A stretch of DNA of 64,000 bases, taken from positions 12,214,001 through 12,278,000 of the forward strand of contig OZ231128.1 in assembly GCA_965153355.1 (NCBI GenBank), written 5' to 3'. Source of the stretch: Flaccisagitta enflata. Its lineage: Eukaryota > Chaetognatha > Sagittoidea > Aphragmophora. Numbering within the stretch: position 1 is the stretch's first letter; each line of letters starts with the position of its first letter. A model generated the notes under the pieces. The model had not been told where the DNA came from and ran no database searches. It worked only from the letters and a program-made list of their open reading frames with translations. Made by a program: the position numbers and the translations under genes. This document shows positions 26,410 to 37,216 of the stretch, one piece after another.

Positions 26410-26540
26410 TTTTTAGTTGCGGACACGCAACTTGATAAGAGGCTTTGTCCCTCTATTGGTCGGTTGGTCCGTCAATCTTTTGGTCCATTGGTCTGTTGGT
26501 CCCTTGGTCCGTCCGTGATGATCAAGTCGAAAAGTATATA
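26410..26540 (+). mobile_element. Family A fragment
   Basis: TTTTTAGTTGCGGACACGCAACTTGATAAGAGGCTTTGTCCC, then GGTC repeats. It adjoins the foldback end and is truncated at 3'. Confidence 0.65.
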
Positions 26541-26569
26541 AGCGCACATTTACAATGCTGCAGTTATGA

Positions 26570-26572
<3 letters not shown>

Positions 26573-26648
<76 letters not shown>
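26573..26648. repeat. (GT)n microsatellite
   Basis: About 37 dinucleotides. Confidence 0.97.
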
Positions 26649-26650
<2 letters not shown>

Positions 26651-26714
26651 CATGGGGTAAGGGAGGGTATGGATGGGGGTTAGTTGCCCCTGACACTGCC
26701 CACCAGGCTCTAAC

Positions 26715-27265
26715 ATAGTGCTGCACATAGTGCGCTTGTTCAGCTGGTTGACACCCTTCACCAAGCCTCTTTCCACTGTGCCCCAAGTCTTAATTTTTGC
26801 ACACTTTGCACTTGTTCAGCTGGTTGACACCCTTCAATAAAGCCTCTTTCCATTGTTCGCTCAATCTTAGGTTATTGCACATAGTGCGCTTGTTCAGCTG
26901 GTTGCCATCCTTCACCAAGCCTCTTTCCACAGATCGTTCAGTCTTTGGTTTTTAGTTGCGGACACGCAACTCTATAAGAGGCTTTGTCCGTCTGTCCATC
27001 CGTCTGTCCGTCCGTCAGCACGAGTCAAAAAGTGGAAAAACAAGCGTTTAAGAACATTTTCTGTTGCAGACAGTTGCATTTCCGCCCCTGCCCACCCATC
27101 CGCAACTGATGGCCGTGTATCCGGCCTTGTTGCACATAGCGCGCTTGTTCAGCTGGTTGCCACCCTTTACCAAGCCTTTCACTTTGCGCTCAGTCTTTGG
27201 CTTTTGCACATAGTGCGCTTGTTCAGCTGGTTGCTATTTCACCCTTCACGAAGCCTCTTTCACTT
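26715..27265 (+). repeat. Tandem GTGCGCTTGTTCAGCTGGTTG repeat, interrupted by family A
   Basis: Five imperfect units of about 75-85 bp (near 26725, 26803, 26880, 27130 and 27205), each with CACTTGTTCAGCTGGTTGACACCCTTCAC and AAGCCTCTTTCCA. The family A copy at 26949-27131 sits inside one unit. Confidence 0.8.
26949..27131 (+). mobile_element. Family A element with both ends delimited
   Basis: Full copy from TTTTTAGTTGCGGACACGCAACTCTATAAGAGGC to CCCCTGCCCACCCATCCGCAACTGATGGCCGTGTATCCGGCCTTGTT. It interrupts a tandem unit whose uninterrupted sister reads CAGTCTTTGGCTTTTGCACATAG, which fixes the element's ends. Confidence 0.85.
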
Positions 27266-27511
27266 CTGCTGTGCGTTCTACTCTCTCTCTCGGTCAATTA
27301 AGACTCATTGATTAAATGCTGGGGCGAAGAGGCGAGAGAAAAAAAAGAACAGCATGAGCGCCATATGTCGTCATCGCGCGCCAATTGATTTACATGCGTA
27401 TATGCCCTTTGGGGCCACTTCCCTGCTCTCACTCCACTTCTTCAGCTGATTACTCCAAGCAGGGCATCGGGTTCCACTGACCATGTAATGTGCAATCCTT
27501 GGATGACTTGT

Positions 27512-27582
27512 TTCCTTCCTTCCTTCCTTCCTCAATCTCCGTCCTTTCTTCCTTCCTTCCTTCCTTCCTTCCTACCTTCCTT
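27512..27582. repeat. (TTCC)n microsatellite
   Basis: Tetranucleotide tract with short interruptions. Confidence 0.9.
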
Positions 27583-27734
27583 TAGAAACAAATTATTTTA
27601 CCTTAAAATACCCATAAAAAGTCCAAAATTTGAAAATGTAACGGATGGACGCATCGACGGATGGTCCGACGGATGGACCGACCGACCGAGAGAGCAACGT
27701 GGAACGACGCGTGCACTCAACTTTTAACTGTTGA

Positions 27735-27940
27735 TGTGGGGTCACAAAATTGTTGCGGACGGGTGGGCAGGGGCAGCCTAACCCCATCCACACCCAACAT
27801 CCCACCCAACACCCCACCCGACACCCATTCCAACAGACCTATTCACAAAAAACTTTCAACTAAAACGCTTGTTATTTCACTCACGGACCAACGGACGGAC
27901 CGACAATGGCTCTTATAGAGTTGAGTGTCGGCGACTCAAA
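27735..27940 (-). mobile_element. Family A element
   Basis: GGGGTCACAAAATTGTTGCGGACGGGTGGGCAGGGGC, CCCACCC-rich middle, (GGAC)n, GGCTCTTATAGAGTTGAGTGTCGGCGACTCAAAAG. A further degenerate fragment (GGATGGACGCATCGACGG) precedes it at 27640-27730. Confidence 0.65.
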
Positions 27941-27989
27941 AGAACAAGCCCAGGCGGGCAACTCGATGCGTCATCTGCGTGATACTAGA

Positions 27990-28172
27990 AGAGGCGTAAT
28001 GGACAGACGGATGGACGGACGGACGGACCAACGGAGACGGACGGACGGACGGACGGACGGACGGACGGACGGACGGACGGACGGACGGACGGACGGACGG
28101 ACGGACGGACGGACGGACGGACGGACGGACGGACGGACTCTCTTATAGAAATGCGATGACGCGTCTAAAATC
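27990..28172 (-). mobile_element. Family A end with extreme (GGAC)n expansion
   Basis: About 30 GGAC tetramers (28015-28138), then TCTCTTATAGAAATGCGATGACGCGTCTAAAA, the family's 3' hairpin region. It shows the tetranucleotide core expanding into a pure microsatellite. Confidence 0.7.
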
Positions 28173-28630
28173 CATACTTGAAAAACCATATTTGCAAAAG
28201 AGACATGTGTAACTGTCCAACTGTTAGTAACGCTGTTACACTAACAGACTCCAGTAAACAGTATGATGGTTCACATTGGCAACGAAAGTTTGAATAAAGC
28301 GAACAAAAACAAAAACAAAAAAAAACAAAAAAGATGAGCAGTACGCTTTATAGGATAACAGCTGGCGGTTGAGAATGAGACAAGGAAATGAGCGAGGGAA
28401 ATGAATTTCAATCCCCATTATCCAGTAATTCTTTGAAAACCAAAATTATGTTTCTTTTCTTTTTTTCTTAGATGTTTCTTTTCTTTCTTTTTTTTTTCTT
28501 TTTTTTTTTTTTTATCTTCATGTGCATAAAACGAATATAGGAAGAAAAGGCGATTTAAGGGGGAAATATTTGATGGAGAGAATGTTATTTGTTTTGAGTG
28601 TTGGGCGATTTTTTTTCGAGAGGATCTTGA
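28173..28630. other. AT-rich sequence with T-rich tracts, no gene
   Basis: (CTTT)n and poly-T at about 28440-28514. Nothing coding recognised. Confidence 0.4.
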
Positions 28631-28631
28631 G

Positions 28632-28891
28632 AATGGCTCGTTTCTGGTCACAGACAATCGCGTTTTTAACGGGCCACTTGGTCGCTCGCTACGTTCGTTC
28701 GCTTGCACCGCTTACTTTGCTCTTTCACTCCGCAGCACTCCGCTTCGCCCACTCAATCTGTTCACAGGCTCACTCACACACTTCACTCATTCCCTTGTAG
28801 AACAGTTAAAATTCTTGAATATATATTCGCATTGTAAACGCGTTTCACGCAAACAATCGAGATTCTTGTCTTCAGTATAAACACACCCATT
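28632..28891 (+). mobile_element. Family B element
   Basis: GGCTCGTTTCTGGTCACAG start, GGCCACTTGGTCGCTCGCTACGTTCG interior, and a degenerate end at ACACACCC. Confidence 0.7.
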
Positions 28892-29101
28892 CTCGAGAAA
28901 TGGCGATCCAGATTATCCGACCCCAATTCTTTTTTTCTTTTTTTTTTTATATTCAATCTCAGATGCTAATTCTTAAATAGTTTTTTTTTCTTCTTAAATT
29001 TTTTTTTTACCGAATTTTTCCCCCTCTCTCTCTCATTCTTGTAGATTCATCAACGAATCTCCGTTTAAGAAGCTTTTTGTTAGTCCGACGGTTGGTTTAG
29101 G

Positions 29102-29359
29102 CTTTTCAGTCGCATGTTCGCGACTCTACAACCCGCTTTTTTGGTCGATCGGTCGGTTGGTCGGCTGGCCTGTCGGTTGGTTGGTTGGTTGGTCAGTCGA
29201 TCGGTCGGTTGGTCACTGTTAGCTTTTTTAGTGTTTTCTGCGCTTTCGGGTGTCTTTTGCATCACTACTCCGGCCCAAATGGTTGAGTTGGTTTGTTGCA
29301 TCACTGCCCCTGCCCACCCAAGTCACGTACTTTGGTAGCAGTGTATCCGGCTTTATTGG
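29102..29359 (+). mobile_element. Family A element
   Basis: TTTTCAGTCGCATGTTCGCGACTCTACAACCCGC start, a long (GGTT/GGTC)n, CCCCTGCCCACCCAAGTCACGTAC, and GTGTATCCGGCTTTATT end. Confidence 0.75.
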
Positions 29360-29607
29360 TTTTTTAGACATGCTGTCATAATTTGTTTTATTTGAGAATA
29401 GATGTTCTGTAGAATCCACCCCTTTTCCTGATCCTAACCTAATCCCTAGCCATGACTCAAGCGTTACCCCTAAACCTTACCCCCAATTCTAGCCCAGACT
29501 CATTGACCAAGAATGAAGGGATTTAAGGGAATGATAATTTTGAAAACTGCCGAACATTCTCTTATCTTGTCCTTAAAATTTCGGCAAATGTCCTCTGTCT
29601 CTCATAA

Positions 29608-30306
29608 GAAAACAATTTTGGGCAAAGGTGTAGGAGACGGCCGCACTTACGGAAATGTTCATTTTCGCATTTTTTCATGCGATGCCACTCTTACAATGAA
29701 TTTTTAGTGACATCCCTACCCCTGAACCCAACCCTACCCCTGAACCTTACCCTAACCCCAAAACCCAACCCTACCCCTACCCCTAAGCCCAACCCTACCC
29801 CTAATCTCAACCCTAGCCCTAAACTCTACCCCTAAGCCCAACCCTACCCCTAATCTCAAACCTAACCCAACCCACCCAAACCCAATCACTAAACCCAACC
29901 CTACCCTTAAACCCAACCCTACCCTAAACCAACCTTACCCTAAACCCAACCTCACTAAACCCAACCCACCCCAAACCCAAAACTATCCTTAAACCCGACC
30001 CTAGCCCTAAACCCAACCCTACCCCTAAACCCAACCCTACCCCTCAACCCAATTCTACCCCTCAACCCAACCCCTAAACCCAACCTCACTCCTAAACCAA
30101 TCCTTACCCCTAAACCCATCCCTACCCCTTAACTCAACCCTACCCCTAAACCCAACCCTATCCCTAAAACCAATTTCAACCCATCCAATTGTTCAACCCT
30201 GTTGAAATTGTCGATTTAACTATGGTTGGTTGGTTGATTTAACTATGGTTGGAAAGGTTTAAACTTAGTGCGGCCGTCTCCTACACGTAGACCCAATTTT
30301 GTTGTC
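29608..30306. mobile_element. Inverted-repeat element filled with telomere-like repeats
   Basis: AACAATTTTGGGC...GTGTAGGAGACGGCCGCACT (29611-29652) recurs inverted as AGTGCGGCCGTCTCCTACAC...CCCAATTTTGTT (about 30267-30303). The interior (29710-30175) is a degenerate AACCCAACCCTACCCCTAA array. No coding frame. Confidence 0.7.
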
Positions 30307-30360
30307 CCGTGCACGCGATTCCACAGCCCACTTTGTCCGTCCGCCCATCCTTTGGTCAGT
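30305..30360 (+). mobile_element. Family A 5' fragment
   Basis: GTCCCGTGCACGCGATTCCACAGCCCACTTTGTCCGTCCG only, abutting the inverted-repeat element. Confidence 0.5.
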
Positions 30361-30518
30361 CCCAAATCTATTTCTTTTTATATTTTTGTAGTCTTTGGCC
30401 TCACTACTGCCAAAATGTTCAAATGTTTCTGTAGTAAGATGAGTGTTTGAGTGGTAGGTTATGAGTACGGTAGGAAGGCTCGACGACAACGTGAATGCAT
30501 CGTTTTACCACCAGTCGC

Positions 30519-30524
<6 letters not shown>

Positions 30525-30553
<29 letters not shown>
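30525..30553. repeat. (CT)n microsatellite
   Basis: About 14 dinucleotides. Confidence 0.9.
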
Positions 30554-30557
<4 letters not shown>

Positions 30558-31440
30558 CATCTTAATTCTTTTTTTTTTGTCTATGTATGTTTTCCTTATT
30601 GTCGGCGGGCCAAGTCGGGCTAAGGTGCGCGAAGATAGATTAAGAGGGCTTTGATCTCACTGTTATTGGCTTTAAATGCAAATGTAACACGGACGTTAAT
30701 TCCTGTAACCTAGGTTAGAGAGTCTCGAGAGTAGGGATCATCGACCCTCTAGAGCTAAAAATCAATTGGTTAAATCTCAAGTTTCGTTTCCCTCAAATAA
30801 GTCAAATTTCCCTCAAGTTGTTCTCACATCCTCAGATTATCTAGCTCTAGACGTGTAGGTGCGAAAATATGAGAGAAAAAACTTTTCCTTCCTCCTTGAT
30901 TTTTTTTTTCATGAATCGTCTCTTCTCTCCCCCAACTCCTCCTCATTTTTTTCTTTCCTTTTTTTTCTTCTTCTTCTTCTTCTTCTTCTTCTTCTTCTTT
31001 TTCTTTTTCTTTTTCTTTTTTTTGTTATCGTTATCATCATTACCACTAATCTCGACTTCATCCTCATTATCATCATGAGCTTCTTTTTCTTCTTCTTTGC
31101 AATTAAGTCTGTCTGCCTGTCTTCCTGTCTGTCTATCCCTCCTTGCCCTCTGACTCATATGACCTGTGCACTGTAGTGACGGAAGACCATCATTGAAATA
31201 ATTCTACTCTTGTTGAAAGATGATTTGAACAGACCAACCGACACACCGCATCAAGAAAATTTTTCTCTGAGATCATAATTGCTGCGAATTGAGAAAAGTC
31301 TTTTTGTTCTTGTCATGAATTTCTTAAGGAGACTTGGAATGATTGGCGGTCAAAATATTCCGCCAATCCATTTTGGAGGGTCTCTGTGTCTGTGTCTTTC
31401 AAATCGTCTATGCCTGTGATTGTGTGTCTTTTATCTCTAT
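30554..31440. other. T/C-rich sequence, no gene recognised
   Basis: (TTC)n at about 30967-31000. The rest is AT-rich. I searched it for the missing upstream MyTH4 exon without finding one. Confidence 0.4.
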
Positions 31441-31459
31441 ATTCAAATCGTCTGTGCTT

Positions 31460-31812
31460 GTGTTTGTGGTTTTGGGCAGCGGTACCAAAAGACCGTTGTC
31501 CTGTAGGACACAGGGGTTAATTTCCAGACGTCCGTCTGTCCGTCGGTACATCCGTACGTCTGTGCATCCGTCCATACATACGTAACCCCCCCCCGCTCCG
31601 ACTCAAGGCTACTCAGGCCCCTGTCAAGCCCCAAATCAGTTCTCTCAGGCCCAGAATCCGTCTTATCAAACCCTCTTATCAAACCCTCCTAGGCCTAAAA
31701 TCAGCCCTCTCAGATCCATAATTAGCTCCCTCAGGCCCGAAATCAGCTCGCTCAGGCTTGAAATTAGCCTTGTCAGCCTCAAAATCAACCCCCTCAAGCC
31801 ACGATTGTTTCT
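31460..31812 (-). repeat. CAGGCCTCAAATCAG-type repeat with TTTGGGCAGCGG motif
   Basis: TTTTGGGCAGCGGTACCAAAAGACC and TGTCCTGTAGGACACAGG, then (GTCC)n and (CTCAGGCCCAAAATCAGCC)n. It resembles the interior of the palindromes at 10.7-15.2 and 41.1-44.3 kb and ends immediately before the MyTH4 exon. Confidence 0.6.
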
Positions 31813-31817
31813 ATCAG

Positions 31818-31959
31818 GTCCAGTTTACTTCTCGGATGGGAGCTTATCGCCATTTTGCTCCACTTCTTTCTTCCGTGCAAACTCGAGGCTTTTTTGCATC
31901 GATTCATTAAGAAACATTCGACGAGCGACGCTTCGTCTGCGATGCCATATCTGAAGGAG
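31818..31959 (+). CDS. ARHGAP39: ARHGAP39-type protein, MyTH4 domain exon
   Basis: First recognised exon of a MyTH4-RhoGAP gene (vertebrate ARHGAP39, fly vilse/CrGAP). These proteins switch off Rac/Cdc42-type GTPases downstream of Robo in axon guidance and synapse remodelling (family knowledge). The exon starts after CTATCAG (phase: 1 nt, then 47 codons) and reads SSLLLGWELIAILLHFFLPC, then EAFLHRFIKKH and MPYLKE. The GWEL-(8)-FF and FI-KH pattern is the MyTH4 core. It ends GAG|GTAAGC in phase 0, and the next recognised exon also begins in phase 0. Exons for the earlier MyTH4 and any N-terminal domains were not found. Its 3' end and donor are copied about 17 times in the following intron. Confidence 0.85.
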
Positions 31960-34315
31960 GTAAGCAACTTGTTTGTCAATCCATGTGTTACAGTGTCAGT
32001 TGATTTGCGCAGTGTAGTTGTATCATTAAGAAACATTTGATAAGCGACGCCTCGTCTTGGATGCCATAGCTGAAGGAGGCAAAAAGCTCGTTTGTCAAGC
32101 CATGTGTTTACACAAGAACTTCATGTAATGACTAATGAGTTGATTTGCACAGTGTAGTTGTATCATTAAGAAACATTTGATAAGCGACGCTTCGTCTGCG
32201 ATGCCATATCTGAAGGAGGTAAGCAACTTGTTTGTCAAGCCATGTGTGTGCACAAGAAGTTCATGTAATGAGTTGATTTGCATAGTGTAGTTGTTTCAAT
32301 AAGAGACATTTTATAAGCGACGCTCCGTCTTTGCTTTGCTTTGATGCCATACTTGAAGGAGGTAAGCAGCTTGTTTGTCAAGCCATGTGTGTGCACAAGA
32401 ACTTCATGTAATGAGTTGATTTGCATAGTGTAGTTGTATCATTAAGAAACATTTGATAAGCGACGCTCCGTCTTCGATGCCATACCTGAAGGAGGTAAGC
32501 AGCTTGTTTGTCAAGCCATGTTTGTGCACAAGATCTTCATGTAATGAGTTGATTTGCATAGTGTAGTTGTTTCATTAAGAAACATTTGATAAGCGACGCT
32601 CCGTCTTCGATGCCATACCTGAAGGAGGTAAGCAGCTTGTTTGTCAGGCCATGTTTGTGCACAAGATCTTCATGTAATGAGTTGATTTGCATAGTGTAGT
32701 TGTATCATTAACAAACATTTGATAAGCAACGCTCCGTCTTCGATGCCATACCTGAAGGAGGTAAGCAGCTTGTTTGTCAAGCCATGTTTGTGCACAAGAT
32801 CTTCATGTAATGAGTTGATTTGCATAGTGTAGTTGTATCATTAAGAAACATTTGATAAGCGACGCTCCGTCTTTGATGCCATACTTGAAGATGGTAAGCA
32901 GCTTGTTTGTCAAGCCATGTGTGTGCACAAGATCTTCATGTAATGACTAACGAGTTGCTTTGCATAGTGTAGTTGTTTCATTAAGAAACATTTGATAAGC
33001 GACGCCACGTCTTGGATGCCATACTTGAAGGAGGTAAGCAGCTTGTTTGTCAATCCATGTGTTACTGTGTCAGTTGATATGCATAGTGTTGTTGTATCAT
33101 TCAGAAACATTTGATAAGCGACGCTCCGTCTTTGATGCCATACTTGAAGGAGGTAAGCAGCTTGTTTGTCAAGCCATGTGTGTGCACAAGAACGTCATGT
33201 AATGACTAATGAGTTGATTTGCATAGTGTAGTTGTATCATTAAGAAACATTTGATAAGTGACGCTTCGTCTGCGATGCCATATCTGAAGGAGGTAAGCAG
33301 CTTGTTTGTCAATCCATGTGTTACTGTGTCAGTTGATATGCATAGTGTTGTTGTATCATTCAGAAACATTTGATAAGCGACGCTCCGTCTTTGATGCCAT
33401 ACTTGAAGGAGGTAAGCAGCTTGTTTGTCAAGCCATGTGTGTGCACAAGAACTTCATGTAATGACTAATTAGTTGATTTGCATAGTGTAGTTGTTTCATT
33501 AAGAAACATTTGATAAGCGACGCCACGTCTTGGAAGCCAAACTTGAAGGAGGTAAGCAGCTTGTTTGTCAAGCCATGTGTGTGCACAAGAACTTCATGTA
33601 ATGACTAATGAGTTGATTTGCACAGTGTAGTTGTATCATTAAGAAACATTTGATAAGCGACGCTTCGTCTGCGATGCCATACCTGAAGGAGGTAAGCAGC
33701 TTGTTTGTCAAGCCATGTGTGTGTGCACAAGAACTTCATGTAATGATTTGATTTGCACAGTGTAGTTGTATCATTAAGAAACATTTGATAAGCGACGCTC
33801 CGTCTTTGATGCCATACTTGAAGATGGTAAGCAGCTTGTTTGTCAAGCCATGTGTGTGCACAAGATCTTCATGTAATGACTAACGAGTTGCTTTGCATAG
33901 TGTAGTTGTTTCATTAAGAAACATTTGATAAGCGACGCCACGTCTTGGATGCCATACTTGAAGGAGGTAAGCAGCTTGTTTGTCAAGCCATGTGTGTGCA
34001 CAAGAACTTTATGTAATGACTAATGAGTTGATTTGCATAGTGTAGTTGTTTCATTAAGAAACATTTGATAAGCAACGCCACGTCTTTGATGCCATACCTG
34101 TAGGAGGTAAGCAGCTTGTTTGTCAACCCATGCATTACAGTGTCAGTTGATTTGCACAGAGTAGTTGTATCATTAAGAAACATTATGATAAGCGACGCCT
34201 CGTCTTCGATGCCATACCTGAAGGAGGTAAGCAACTTGTTTGTCAAGCCATGTGTGTGCACAAGAACTTCATGTAATGAGTTGATTTGCATAGTGTATTT
34301 GTTACATCTTACACT
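31960..34315 (+). repeat. Tandem array derived from the MyTH4 exon end plus donor
   Basis: About 17 units of 120-145 bp. Each contains TTTGCA(T/C)AG, then a stretch homologous to the exon end (ATTAAGAAACATTTGATAAGCGACGC...ATGCCATACCTGAAGGAG), the donor GTAAGC, and intron sequence (AGCTTGTTTGTCAAGCCATG). A shorter unit type has GTGTTACTGTGTCAGTTGAT, and a longer one has GTGTGCACAAGAACTTCATG. The first copy (near 32080) has a mutated donor (GGCAAA). The exon-like frame stays open (KKHLISDA-SSMPYLKE). Confidence 0.9.
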
Positions 34316-34479
34316 TGATGGGCTCTTCGTTCAATGGATTTGTTAAGTTTAGTTGTTTCATCATTTGTTATTAATTCTATTCCTGCTAAACCTACATATT
34401 CTTCATGTACAAAAATCGATTATAACTAGTCATCGCATATGCCCTGCTCGCAGTGATCACCTGAAAAAGTGGAGTGAGA

Positions 34480-34935
34480 GTAAGACAAATGCTGCGAAGT
34501 TATAGACGTCCTGAGGAGGCATATTTCAGGCCTCAGATAACTGATGTAGGTCATTGAAAGCCCATTCCAGGACTGGAGGGCAGATTTGTGGTCTGGTGGG
34601 CAGATATAAGGCGCAGAGGGCTGATTTGAAGCTTGGAGGGCTGATTAGAGATGTATAAAGCAGATCTGGTCTAGAGAGCAAGGGGCTGAATTGAGGACTC
34701 AGATAGTTAATTTGAGGGTTTGGAGGGCCTTGATAGCCAATGAGGGGGGTGGCTGAATGAAAGCCTGAAAGGGCTGTGACTAATTTGAAGCCTGATTTGG
34801 GGCCAGGGAGGGCTGATCATAGGTCTCAGGGCAGGGGAAGGGCAGATAGATGGAAGGACAGACATCTGGAAATTCACTCCCGTGTCCTGCAGGACATTGG
34901 TCCTTTGGAGCCGTTGCCCAAAAAGGGCGATAACA
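34480..34935 (+). repeat. GGGCTGATTTGAGGCCT-type repeat remnant
   Basis: Repeated GAGGGCTGATTTGAAGC-like units, then CGTGTCCTGCAGGACATTGGTCCTTTGGAGCCGTTGCCC, the motif shared with the palindromic elements. Confidence 0.6.
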
Positions 34936-35350
34936 ATCGAAAAAGAATTTCTTAAGATAGTGTCTGTTTCCGACGCCTTTTCACCAATTGCATTAAAACG
35001 CCGCATGCAAAAACAAAACGGATGATGAACTAATTGTGAGAAATTAATTTGGAAAACTATGAATTTCATCATAATTTGCTTTGAGAAGCAAACTATAGCC
35101 TTTTATAGGCTATCGCGACTTTTAAGTCGTTTGTGCGATACAGCGGTGACATCTTTTAAAGGAAGATACATTCTGGTAATTTAATTAGGGCAACCGTGAA
35201 AGGCTCTGCCACCCGTATTCCAGCTGCTAGGTATCTCAATCCCCGATTAGTGACAATTTGAAATTATTCATAGTGAAATTATTTCATGAAATGAGATTAA
35301 AAGATTACGCAATCAGATTGTTTATTCACGGCGTTTGAGAAAACTTTAGT
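34936..35350. other. Unique intron sequence
   Basis: No exon recognised. Confidence 0.4.
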
Positions 35351-35612
35351 GGGCGTGTTTCTTGTGACAACAAAAAACGCGTTTGTTCCCATAGAACGCG
35401 TTGACAATTTGAACACATATTCATGAATTTTGATTGTCCCATAAGGGAGTGAGTGAAGTGAATGAGCAAGCCCGTAAATGGAGTGAATAAAGCCAGCATA
35501 GCAAGGCGGAGTGCTGCGGAGCGAGTCAGTGGAGTGGGCGGTACGAGCGAACGAACGTAGCGAGCGACCGAGTGGCCCGTCAAAAACCCGACTGTCTGTG
35601 ACTAGAAACGCA
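35351..35612 (-). mobile_element. Family B element, reverse
   Basis: GGGCGTGTTTCTTGTGACAAC ... GCGAACGAACGTAGCGAGCGACCGAGTGGCCCG ... GACTAGAAACGC. Confidence 0.75.
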
Positions 35613-35779
35613 ACCAGTTTCGACTCAATGTATGTCCCCAATTGCTGGATTTTTTCATGGTTCTCAAGTATTTTTAGGGTTTAGGCCATCAATCATTCAT
35701 CTTTCAAAGCTGTCACAAAATAGTCAAAATAATTTCGTTTCATTCTCTTAGTCTTAGGATTTCTTGGGTTGAAACATTC

Positions 35780-36965
35780 ATCCTTTGTTAATTGGAGAAT
35801 TCTGGCCTCCTTTTATAAGGCCAATGTTGTTTCAACTTTCATAAGTATCAGTACCTTGGTAGAGAATGCCGGCGGTCCCAGTTGGTTGTACCTCGATTCT
35901 TGCCTCTAAGGGCATGGTTTTTTTTATCAATATTGCTAGTGTCAGTACTTCCATCAGTACATTAGTAATCTTTGATTGTAACTTTTGTAAGATATTTTGT
36001 GTATACTAAATGGTATAGGCCTGTCCAACCCTATACTAATGAGGTATGCAGTCAAGCTGATTGTTTTGTCAGGTAAGCTTTTTGTTTGTCAGTAGTAAAG
36101 GATAGTTGTGAGCAATCCGGAGTAAACACCATTGAAAGCTTGCAAGGCTTTCATCCTTTGTTAATTGGAGAATTCTGGCCTCCTTTTATAAGGGCAATGT
36201 TGTTTCAACTTTCATAAGTATCAGTACCTTGGTAGAGAATGCCGGCGGTCCCAGTTGGTTGTACCTCGATTCTTGCCTCTAAGGGTATGGTTTTTTTTAT
36301 CAATATTGCTAGTGTCAGTACTTCCATCAGTACATTAGTAATCTTTGATTGTAACTTTTGTAAGATATTTTGTGTATACTAAATGGTATAGGCCTGTCCA
36401 ACCCTATACTAATGAGGTATGCAGTCAAGCTGATTGTTTTGTCAGGTAAGCTTTTTGTTTGTCAGTAGTAAAGGATAGTTGTGAGCAATCCGGAGTAAAC
36501 ACCATTGAAAGCTTGCAAGGCTTTCATCCTTTGTTAATTGGAGAATTCTGGCCTCCTTTTATAAGGGCAATGTTGTTTCAACTTTCATAAGTATCAGTAC
36601 CTTGGTAGAGAATGCCGGCGGTCCCAGTTGGTTGTACCTCGATTCTTGCCTCTAAGGGTATGGTTTTTTTTTATCAATATTGCTAGTGTCAGTACTTCCA
36701 TCAGTACATTAGTAATCTTTGATTGTAACTTTTGTAAGATATTTTGTGTATACTAAATGGTATAGGCCTGTCCAACCCTATACTAATGAGGTATGCAGTC
36801 AAGCTGATTGTTTTGTCAGGTAAGCTTTTTGTTTGTCAGTAGTAAAGGATAGTTGTGAGCAATCCGGAGTAAACACCATTGAAAGCTTGCAAGGCTTTCA
36901 TCCTTTGTTAATTGGAGAATTCTGGCCTCCTTTTATAAGGGCAATGTTGTTTCAACTTTCATTAG
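35780..36965 (-). repeat. About 373-bp satellite, three units plus part
   Basis: AATTGGAGAATTCTGGCCTCC recurs at about 35791, 36164, 36537 and 36911. Within the unit, the reverse complement of GTACCTTGGTAGAGAATGCCGGCGGTCCC...TCGATTCTTGCCTCTAAGGGTATGG matches the satellite at 54871-56715 (AAACCATACCCTTAAAGGATAGAATCGAGG...CGCCGGACATTCTAATCCAAGGTAC), so the two families are related in opposite orientation. Confidence 0.85.
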
Positions 36966-36987
36966 TATTGACAATGATTCATGTAAG

Positions 36988-37126
36988 AACAAGGCCAAGT
37001 AGGCCAATAGGGTGCGACGTGTGGATCGTCGAACGAATGCGTTACCGACCGACCAACCGACCGACCAACCGACCGACCGCCCGACCGACACAGCCAGTTA
37101 TAAAGGTGCTTTGTCGTACCTAAAAA
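36988..37126 (-). mobile_element. Family A element, GGTGCGAC subfamily
   Basis: AACAAGGCCAAGTAGGCC, GGTGCGACGTGTGGATCG, (GACC)n, GACACAGCCAGTTATAAAGGTGCTTTGTCGTACCTAAAAA. Close copy of 2987-3115. Confidence 0.75.
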
Positions 37127-37216
37127 GTGCTGTATAAACAATTATCTCTCTTGGTAACTTTGCGAGAGAGAGTTGGAGTCGGTTATGATTACGATTTTTC
37201 TTTTCTTTTTCTACAG

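Noticed and set aside
27971-28189. Repeated VRPSVRPSVRPS frame
   Set aside because: Shadow of the (GGAC)n expansion in a family A copy.
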